In this document: positions 55,069 through 64,000 of the stretch, one piece after another | Position numbering within the stretch: position 1 is the first letter of the stretch | How the letters are laid out: every line of letters begins with the position of its first letter | NCBI GenBank assembly: GCA_947095585.1 | Contig: OX352765.1 | Location: forward strand, 58,244,920 to 58,308,919 | Direction of reading: 5' to 3' | DNA length: 64,000 bases | Source: Nephrocerus scutellatus | Lineage: Eukaryota; Arthropoda; Insecta; Diptera; Pipunculidae | Made by a program: the position numbers and the translations under genes | Notes under the pieces: generated by a model | What the model was told of the DNA's origin: nothing | The model's input: only the letters and a program-made list of their open reading frames with translations | The model's database searches: none

Positions 55069-55930
55069 TTTTTTTTTATGGCTGTGCCAAAGGTGGGGAA
55101 TCTTCTAAAAGATACCAGTAGAGCCCTCCAGGGGTACTAGCATGCACGATTCGTAAACCTGAATGTTCGTACCAGGAATTACGCCTACGTACTAAACCCT
55201 CCTTACACACTTCAACCACTCTCCCCGCGGGACTGCCGTTAGGTATTACATCACGGGGCTGGTAAGCAGATTACTCTATGCGTTCTGCATCTTCTGCTGC
55301 TGCTGATCGCCTTATCTTTTCGATTCTTCGCAGCTCGTTTTGCACATTCGTTATGAATACACACACTTCTGTCCACTTACCCTCAGATCTCAGCATTTCT
55401 TCTAACAGGACTTGCGGACTTGGCAGGCTGCTTCTCCATTCTCTGAAGCGTCCGCATTGGAAAATCGCATGCTCCGTATCTTCTTCCAGTTCCGGACAAT
55501 CTGGGCAAAAAGGTGAGCTATCGTGTCCAAATCTATAAAGATATCTTCGATAGCCGCCATGGCCTGACAGAAACTGCGTAAATTGGTAATTGCAGTTACC
55601 GTGAGATCGGTTTGTCCAATTCTCTATATTCGGGATCAGTTTGTGGGTCCATCTTCCTTTCAAACTTATGTCCCACCTGGCTTGCCATACAGCCATTGAG
55701 GTGGCCTTTTCTTCTTCTTTGATCATTTTGATTGATCGTTGGTCCGGATGTGATAAGGCTCTTCTATTGTAGATCCTAAGCATTTCATCTGCGAGGATGT
55801 CTACTGGAACCATTCCCGCTATAACGAGGGCCGCATCATCGGAGATCGTTCGGAACCCGCTGATCGTCCTTAGTGCACTGAGTCTGTATATAGACGAGAG
55901 GTTTCTTCTTATTTCTTTAGTCACCAGTGC
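55069..55930 (-). pseudogene. R1-clade LINE 3' end
   Basis: 5'-truncated LINE. The minus-strand frame 55924-55271 (217 codons) holds the part after the RT: RLSALRTISGFRTISDDAALVI, LKGRWTHKLIPNIENW, QFLSGHGGYRRYLYRFGH and a CPDCPELEEDTEHAIFQC zinc finger, followed by a stop at the natural end. The 3' untranslated part ends with CTTTGGCACAGCCAT and an A-run at 55079-55069. Fits R1/Waldo-like elements, which are site-specific or repeat-targeting in flies. No start codon or RT remains. Confidence 0.85.
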
Positions 55931-55942
55931 CTCCCTTTTTTT

Positions 55943-56234
55943 TTTCCCCTTTTTGGAAAAATTATTTGATTATAAATAATATCATTGATAAATTTCTATC
56001 ATTCATTGGGCGAAAAACCCTTTTCCCGCAAAAAATAATTTCGTTGGTTCAACCGCCGGATTGAACCTTATACGTACTGCATACCGGCCGAGTACACTCG
56101 TATTGCGCTAAATTGATATAATGCAAAATAGGTTAATTTTGCATTATATATCGAGTGACTGGGTTTGTTTTTGTACAGCAATTACTTTAGACATATGGTT
56201 TGTAGCGAAGTGGTATTTAACCAACTTCGTTACA
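55943..56234 (-). repeat. Partial E4 LTR, duplicate
   Basis: Equal to 43643-43934; the rest of the LTR and all of E4 are absent here. Followed by two E3 leader units. Confidence 0.9.
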
Positions 56235-56919
56235 AGTGAACAAAATTTCTACAGCAGAAGTGCAGAAATTTCACAAAATTCTACGAAAATTATTGCATTA
56301 TTCGCAATAATAGTGAACAAAATTTCTACAGCAGAAGTGCAGAAATTTTACAAACATTTTTACAAAAATAATTACATTATTCACAAAAATAAGTGAACCA
56401 TTTTTATAAACATTTTTACAAAAATAATTACATCATTTACAAAAATAAGTGAACCATTTTTACAAACACTTTTTTACAAAAATAATCGCATTATTCACAA
56501 AAATAAGTGAAAAATTTTACGAACATTTTCTACAAAATAAAGAACATTAACAAAATAAACTATTGGTCAAATCAACATAAAGAGGACAAATCAAAGACGC
56601 TTCTCCGCAGCATCATTAGAAGACAAATAGAAGATGATTATTCACAATATCACTAGAAGACAAATTAAAGACGATTCAACATAATAAATTAACAAAGAAC
56701 ATCAATCAATATTTATCATCAAATTGCTGATCTGAAAATTAAATCAAGGTGAAATCATAGACATTTTTACTATTAAAAAATATATACACAATTTAAATAA
56801 TTTTTAACAAATAAAATCTACAATTTTTATTATATATATATATAAGGTTACTTTATTTTTTTTATTATTACAAACAAATATTTAATAAAATCAAAAAGGA
56901 AAATCAAGTAAATAATTTA

Positions 56920-57913
56920 ATGCAAGATAATTTAATGCAAGAAAATAATATTATCTTAGAAAATAAAATAATCCTAAATCCTATTAAATACCTAAACGCC
57001 CTTCTTTACTTTGACGGAAATTCGGACAACTTATTAACATTCGCTAATTTAGTAAACAGAATAAATCCCCTATTAATAACTTACGATGACCTTTCTCAAT
57101 ATTTATTTTCGGACATAATAAGAAGCAAACTTATCAGAAAAGCTAGAGAAGTAATAGAAATTAATACCCAAGCCATTGCTTGGAATGATATAAAAATCGT
57201 TTTACAAAATAACTTTGCCGAAAGACGTAGTGTAGAACAACTTTTCGACGAATTGAGAGGTGTTACTTTCAAAAACAATGTTTTAGGTTTTTTCAACGAA
57301 ATAAAAGATAAACTACGAAAATTAAATAACAAAACTTTATTAGTAACTGGCCCTGGTAAAATAGCGAACGAATGTTCATTAAATAACATACGTACTGCAC
57401 TTGATATATTTAAAAATAAAATACCTGAACCAATGAAAACAATTCTAATTTGTAGAAATCCTGAGAATTTAGAATCAGCAATTGATATACTTAGTCAAAC
57501 AGGCTACGCAGATCAATCAAACCCAGAACCATTCTATAATCACAATAATAATAGGAAAATACGTTATAATAATAATTACAATAAAAATAATAATTTTTCT
57601 CCAAATAAACAAGAATATGGAAATAAATACCAACAAAACCCAAACAGAAATGAACATCTTAACAATTATAGATACAGACAGACAGAACCAAATCAGAATA
57701 AAAAAGAACAATTTAATAAAAATGACCAAAGACAAAATAGAGAAAAACAATATAATAATTATAGATCCGACCAATCATCAATTCACAAGTGACATTCCAA
57801 ATAATTTGCCTGATATCCAACAAAATCAAACTGTCGAACCTATGGACATAAATAAATGCGAAACAAGCGAAAATTTTCGCTCACGAGCCTCGGAGGAGAC
57901 TTACCATTTGTAA
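56920..57913 (+). pseudogene. gag: E3 Gag, duplicate
   Basis: Same as 44620-45613, with the same frame break and overlap with pol; candidate frameshift heptamer at 57871-57877. Confidence 0.8.
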
Positions 57914-60472
57914 AAATAAAGTCAAATAAAAATCCATTAAAATTCATTATTGACACTGGAGCGACAAATTCTATAATAAACCCAGGTCTTTGTAACCCTA
58001 AATGGAAAGTACCAATTAATAAAATTCAAATTAAAACGTTACAACATAATATAAATGTAACTGAAAGAGTATCAGTTCCCCTTTTTAAAGAATTTGGTAA
58101 TTCAAAGCAAAAAATTGACCTTTTAGTCTGCGCGATCCATGACAAATACGACGGTATTATTGGAAACGACATACCAAAACGATTTAACGCTAAAATAGAT
58201 TATAAACATAATCTATTAGAAATCAATGGACAAACTATACAAATTTTGTTTGAAAGATCAAACAAACATACTGTACAATTATTGGTGAATCAACAAGAAG
58301 GATTAGTTTACCTCAAGAAGCAGAAGTTCTTGAAAAACGAAATAATTTTTGATGAAGGAATTTACAATGTTGAAAATCATAAGATTGAAGTTCAAACGAA
58401 TGTAAAATGCCAAGGTCCATTTGAAATAAATCCAAATGAAATTGAAGAAGTTAATATAAAAAATTTCTCTATAATAGAAGAATATAATAATAAATCATTA
58501 ACGGATAAAATACGAACTCAACATCTCAACGAAGAAGAGAAACAAAAATTATTTAAAATAATAAACCAATATTCAAACATTTTTTATCAAGAAAATTCAA
58601 ATCTCTCTTTTACAAATGCAATTAAACAGAAATACGTACCACTGATAATGTACCAATAAACCGAACCGTACCGAAGTCATACAGATATCCTTACACACAT
58701 AAAGATGAAGTCAAAACCCAGATTCAAGAACTCCTCGAAAATAATATTATAAGGCCGAGCCATTCGCCTTATTCAGCCCCTGTGTGGATTGTACCGAAAA
58801 AGGTCGACGCCAGTGGAAAACAAAAGTGGAGGCTTGTCATAGACTATCGTAAACTAAATGAAGTTACAATAGACGACAAGTACCCTGTACCAAATATTGA
58901 TGATATACTAGATAAACTGGGCAGATGCCAGTATTTCACAACCCTTGACTTAGCAAAGGGATTTCATCAAAGAGAAATTGAGGAAAAAGATATTCATAAA
59001 ACAGCCTTTAGCGTAGAAGGAGGACATTATGAATTCTTAAGAATGCCATTTGGACTGAAGACAGCCCCAGCGACATTTCAAAGACTTATGAACAATATCT
59101 TAAAGGATATCTATCTTGGACACATTGTGACACAAAACGGAATAAAACCAAATCCAAAAAAAATAGAATGCGTAAATAAATTTCCAATACCCAAAACTAC
59201 GAAACAAATTAAACAATTTTTAGGACTAACGGGTTATTACAGAAAATTCATTAAAGACTATTCATTAATAGCAAAGCCAATGACATTATTCTTAAAAAAG
59301 AATGCTAAAATAGACATTTCAAATATAAAATTCCAGAAAGTTTTAACACACTTAAAAAATTATTAATAAATGATCCAATATTAAGTTATCCCGATTTCAA
59401 TAAAAATTTTACTCTTACAACAGATGCTAGTAATTATGCTTTAGGAGCAATACTTTCTCAAAATAATCATCCGATAAGTTACGCTAGCAGAACATTAAAT
59501 GAACATGAAATAAATTACAGCACCATTGAAAAAGAACTATTAGCAATCGTCTGGTCAACATTTAGATATATTTTAGACCATATCTTTTTGGACGTAAATT
59601 TACAATCGAAACCGATCATAAACCTTTAACTTGGCTTTTCTCAATCAAAGAACCAAATTCAAAACTAGTAATATGGAGACTATCCGAATTTGATTATGAA
59701 ATCACATATAAAAAAGGAACCAAAAACAAAAATGCAGACGCACTCTCCCGAATAGAAATAAATCTTACAGAAAGAAATGAAGAAAATGAATCAAACATAT
59801 TTCCACTTAGTAAATCCCCTTTAAATATATTTAAAACACAAATAGCAATCTTTAAAATTACTTCCGGTTCATTAAGAATTAAACAAATAAAAATTTTTAA
59901 TAAAAATAGAAAAGTTATTTATATCAAATCGCTGGATGAAGAAACAGCATTAATACTCTTAAAATCGCAATTCATCCCAAAATCCTTAAACTGTCTTTAT
60001 GCAGATAACGAAGAATTTATAAAAACATTAGAAGATGTTTATCAAAAATATTTTGCAGACCAAGGACAATTAAAAATTATTAAAACTAACAAATTCCTAA
60101 AAGATATAACAGATGAAGAAGAATTATTTGAAATCATTAAAAATGAACATCTCAGAAATAACCACAGAGGAATCATAGAAGTATACAAAGAACTATTCTT
60201 AAAATTTTATCACCCAAAGTTTAATATTAGAATAACCCAATTTATAAACAATTGCGAAATATGTAATTTAGAAAAATATGATCGAAATCCAATTAAAAAT
60301 AAATATCAACTAACGGAAACCCCTTCAGCACCAAACGAAATTATTCATGCAGACGTTTTCTATTCACTTGAAAAACAACTCTTTGTCACGTTCATAGATA
60401 AATTCAGCAAATTCGCTCAAGCAATAAAAATTACAGCAAGAACATGGACAGAATTTAAAAGAAGCTAGGATT
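57856..60472 (+). pseudogene. pol: E3 Pol, duplicate
   Basis: Same as 45556-48167, including the missing RT catalytic motif (after 59108), the frameshifts and the integrase stop, which shows that these defects predate the duplication. Confidence 0.85.
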
Positions 60473-61002
60473 TAAAGCCCTTCCACTAAAAGAATTCTTA
60501 CAAAACGAAAACATAGAAATCCATTATACTTCAAATTATAACCACACATCCAATTCAGATGTAGAAAGATTACATAACACAATCAATGAACACATTAGAT
60601 TATTAAGGCATGATCCAAACACAAATAATAATACTGTTGAAGAAAAGATATTAAAAATTTTAAATTATTATAACAATACCATACATTCAATTCAACTACT
60701 GATAAAAAATCAGTCGACTTCAAAAATGGAAAAATACATAATAACGAATATAATTGTATAAAAGAGAAAATATTGAAGAAAAAACAAACAAACAAGATGT
60801 AGAAATACAACCCGGAACTAACTTTATTAAAGAAACTCGTGGTGGAAAAAATCATACAAAATACAGAAAACTTGATACAGAAAAAATAGATGAAAATCAT
60901 ATAATCGACAAACAAAATAATTTAAAATATTATAAATCACACATAAAACGGAAAAAGAAATATCAAAATAATGACTCACCTACAATTCAAACAAAGAAAT
61001 AA
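60473..61002 (+). pseudogene. E3 integrase C-terminal part, duplicate
   Basis: Same as 48168-48697 except for a 5-bp insertion near 60690 (ATTCAATTCAA for ATTCAA), the only difference between the duplicates that I noticed. Confidence 0.75.
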
Positions 61003-61165
61003 AAGAAACATTAAGAAAGATTCATAAATTAAATAAAAACCACATAAAGAACTCACCACTCTACTATCTAATTCACCTTTGTTAATTAATAAAATTATAA
61101 AATGAAAATTGAAATGACAATTTACTTCATAAAAAGGTACAGGACTTAAATATAGAGCAGGCACA

Positions 61166-62069
61166 ATGGATTCCCAAGACGAAATCGAAATAAAATCTCA
61201 ACTAAAAGCACTTAAATCAAAAAACAAAGAATTAATTTCGGAAAATAATAAACAAGTTTCATTCAATTTTAAGATAACTCAACAGATAGAAAATAAAACT
61301 AATCATATTCAAAACCAACAAAAAAATATTACACAATTTTTAAATGACTTTAACAAACTAAATAAAAAAGACATTACTAAGATAGAAAAAGAAATAAATT
61401 ACATACAACATATATATCAAATTAATTATGACATCAATCTTTTCCGACATCACATAGACGACATAGAACAAATTATTCTAACAAGCAATCTCGGTATACT
61501 TACAAGAAATATTTTAACTAAAACTAGCCAAAAATATGCAAGGCATAAAAGACACAAAAATAGCTTTAATATTTGAACATGAACTCATTATAATAATTCT
61601 CGTAATACCCAAATATTCCAACTCCTCATATTCCACTATTAATTGAACCCATGAATGAAACGAAAACACCTTTATAATAGATCAAAATAATAGTATATAT
61701 GATAAAAATGTAAAAGGTATGTTAGAGAAAAACTTAAACAAAATAAGAAACAATTGTACTACAAATATTATAAAATTTGAAAAAGCATATTGTAAAATTA
61801 AAAATTTTACAGAGGAAAAAATCAAAGAAAAAATCCCAGGAATTGTATTGACGAAAAATATTTCTAAAATAAATAATAAAGAAAAAATATATTATCATAC
61901 ATCATACATATCTATAATATCTATACTAATTATCATTTTGTTAATATATAATTTTTTAAAATATAAAAATATAATAGTAAGAAAAACTCTTACTTCGTCG
62001 GAGCCTCAGGTTAGCGGTGGAGGTGTTAACATAGAAAATAGCACCATACAAACCACTTCAATCATATGA
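61166..62069 (+). pseudogene. E3 envelope-like gene, partial, duplicate
   Basis: Same as 48861-49764, again in two frames with a C-terminal transmembrane segment. Confidence 0.65.
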
Positions 62070-62520
62070 AATATTCCATATTTCATCATTTATTCATAAC
62101 TGTAATTAGGTGATCCAACTTATATTACTTATATTAATCATCATATATCCAAAGCACGCACCCCTTAAATCTGAACATTCATATCTTGTTTACCACTATA
62201 ATATTCAAGGCCAAACTTATCTTGCAATGCGAATTCTGTCAACATGTTTACATCTTCAATTCAAGGCCAATCCTATAATCAAAACACCGGATGGTCAATT
62301 ACGACGAATATATTCAATACACTTTTCAATATTCATTCAAGGCCAAAAGTAAAGACAATAACATGTTTACTCCTTTAAAGACGTAAACAAGTTCAAAGTC
62401 CAAAACTATTTCACAACCAAAAACACAAGTTGGATCACTCAACGAATAGTATATAAGACAACACTTAAGAATAAGAGAAGATCAGGTCAAGCATCAGCTT
62501 TCAACAGAGCAACATCTAAC
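62030..62520 (+). repeat. Internal LTR-like segment, duplicate
   Basis: Same as 49725-50215. Confidence 0.65.
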
Positions 62521-62588
62521 GCACAAAATAAATTTTCCGTCAAAAATTTATCACATTAAAAAAATAAAAAAACCAATAAAGTCATAAA

Positions 62589-62870
62589 ATGGAAAATATC
62601 AACGTTATTCTATCCATGATTAAGGACATTATGTCGTCAGCCGTTAACGAACAAGGGGTGCAGGTAGCAAATGAGCTACGAAGGGCACTTGCCTCATTAG
62701 TTAACGATGGGGAAGTTGCTGAGCAGGTAGCTAGCAAGAAACCCAACGAGCTGACTTCGTCATCAGAGTATGAGGAAGACAACACGTGTCTGACAAATTG
62801 TGATGGAAAAAGGAAGAAGAAGAAGAAGAAGCATTCTAACGTTAATCACTGCTATTGGACCAATAAATAA
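62589..62870 (+). CDS. Chimeric 93-codon ORF, duplicate
   Basis: Same as 50284-50565; the frame is also open here. Confidence 0.45.
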   Translation: MENINVILSMIKDIMSSAVNEQGVQVANELRRALASLVNDGEVAEQVASKKPNELTSSSEYEEDNTCLTNCDGKRKKKKKKHSNVNHCYWTNK

Positions 62871-63468
62871 ATTAATTGTAGATAACGAGTTAGGATTTAA
62901 AGCTCTCCCACTTAAAGAATTTTTACAAAACGAAAACATAGAAATTCATTATACCTCAAATTATAATCACACATCCAATTCAGATGTAGAAAGACTACAT
63001 AACACAATCAATGAACACATTAGATTATTAAGGCATGATCCAAACACAAATAATAATACTGTTGAGGAAAAGATATTAAAAATTATAAATTATTATAACA
63101 ATACCATACATTCAACTACTGATAAAAAACCAATCGATTTTAAAAATGGAAAAATACATAACAACGAATATGATTCTATTAAAGATAAAATAATCAAGAA
63201 AAAACAAACTTTCATAAATAAATTAAATAAAGAAAGAGAAGATTTAGAAATACAACCAGGAACTACTTTCATTAAAGAAACACGCGGTGGAAAAAATCAC
63301 ACGAAATTCAGAAAACTTGATGCAGAAAAAATAGACGAAAATCATATAATCGATAAACGAAATACTTTAAAATATTATAAATCACACATCAAACGGAAAA
63401 AGAAATATCAAAACTACAATTCACCAACAATTAAAACAAAAGGAAAAACACATAAAATTAACTCATAA
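62841..63468 (+). pseudogene. E3 integrase C-terminal part (second type), duplicate
   Basis: Same as 50536-51163. Confidence 0.8.
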
Positions 63469-63582
63469 ACTAGTAAAATCTTAAAACAGAAGAGGAAAAT
63501 TTAAAAAAAAAAAATAACATAACATAATATAAACTACGAGTAACTCCAATAAAACAAGAATTTAAAATTAAATCTTTTACAG

Positions 63583-64000
63583 ATGAATTTTCAAATCATC
63601 ATTTTATCAACTATACTATGCTGTTATCCAAATACTAAAGCACAATTTCTTGAGATACACGATTTAAACAATAATAACGGATACATGACAATTAAAAAGG
63701 AAGATATAAACATTATTCAAAATTTTAATAAAATTCTACATATAATAAACATAACAGAAATAGAAAATACTATGGATCATTTAAATGAAAATATTAATCT
63801 TATACAAACCAAAATAGGTACAACTAACCCAATGTTTAATACACTAATACATAACTTCAGACAGTTAAAACGAAAAATATCTAATCTTAAACCACATCCA
63901 AAAGTAAAACGAGCACTAATAAACATATTAGGTACAGGACTTAAATATATATATAGCAGGCACAATGGATTCTCAAGACGAAATTGAAATAAAATCTCAA
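63583..64000 (+). pseudogene. E3 envelope-like gene start, cut by the window end
   Basis: Same as 51278-51695: signal peptide, helical part, KVKR cleavage site and hydrophobic stretch, then the frame change near 63960. Confidence 0.75.

Larger units (their letters stand above)
55943..64000. repeat. Segmental duplication, copy 2 (runs off the window)
   Basis: A near-exact copy of 43643-51695. It starts in the T-rich part of the E4 LTR at a TTTTCCCCTTTTT joint with the R1-type LINE and includes the same nested E4/E3 junction (56234/56235), so it arose after E4 inserted into E3. Confidence 0.9.

Overview
This is eukaryotic, insect-type DNA: AT-rich, with a spliced exon, non-LTR elements, errantivirus-like Ty3/gypsy elements, BEL/Pao elements, mariner-like elements and R1-clade LINE sequence. 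The combination points to a higher fly, perhaps a tephritid, but nothing in the window fixes the species. Only one piece looks like a host gene: a 201-bp cadherin-repeat exon at 3560-3760. Nearly everything else is layered transposable elements, so the window may be one large repeat-filled intron or intergenic block.

Layout. 1-4288 holds a 119-bp tandem array, a dispersed 'CCCGATTT' repeat and the cadherin exon. 4289-10159 is a complete minus-strand LTR element (here E1) with 1.73-kb LTRs, a CTAC target duplication and one Gag-protease ORF but no reverse transcriptase or integrase. A unit of about 4.6 kb (8098-12700) is repeated in tandem at 12701-17251; each copy carries E1 LTR sequence, a Helitron-like end, a mariner transposase fragment and a tRNA-like SINE. 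17163-26408 is a full-length but broken LINE, split by a 5.6-kb BEL/Pao element (18854-24477) that has lost its RT-integrase core but keeps a long env frame. 26422-30470 holds LINE relics, two head-to-head mariner-like elements and another LINE RT. 30828-37572, continuing at 53522-53835, is a decayed minus-strand gypsy/env element (E5).

E5 is interrupted by a plus-strand gypsy/env element (E3, 37573-53521, CGTAGT target duplication). E3 is interrupted in its leader by a second Gag-only element (E4, 39211-43934, AGTG target duplication). E3 is a composite: an internal U3-like segment splits it into two partial genomes. 53836-54663 is a BEL leader and gag fragment, 55069-55930 is an R1-type LINE 3' end, and 55943-64000 repeats 43643-51695 almost exactly.

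How it fits together: target duplications give the order of events (E5, then E3, then E4; LINE, then tandem duplication, with the BEL insertion into the LINE placed only relative to the LINE). None of the LTR elements can replicate alone as it stands. The most unusual signal is structural. Three unrelated LTR elements carry tandem stem-loops in the transcribed leader or R region whose loops are conserved while the stems change in a compensating way: BEL at 23768-23974, E1 at 4587-5144 and E4 at 39637-40031. Their place suggests RNA packaging or dimerisation signals, or another RNA-level function.
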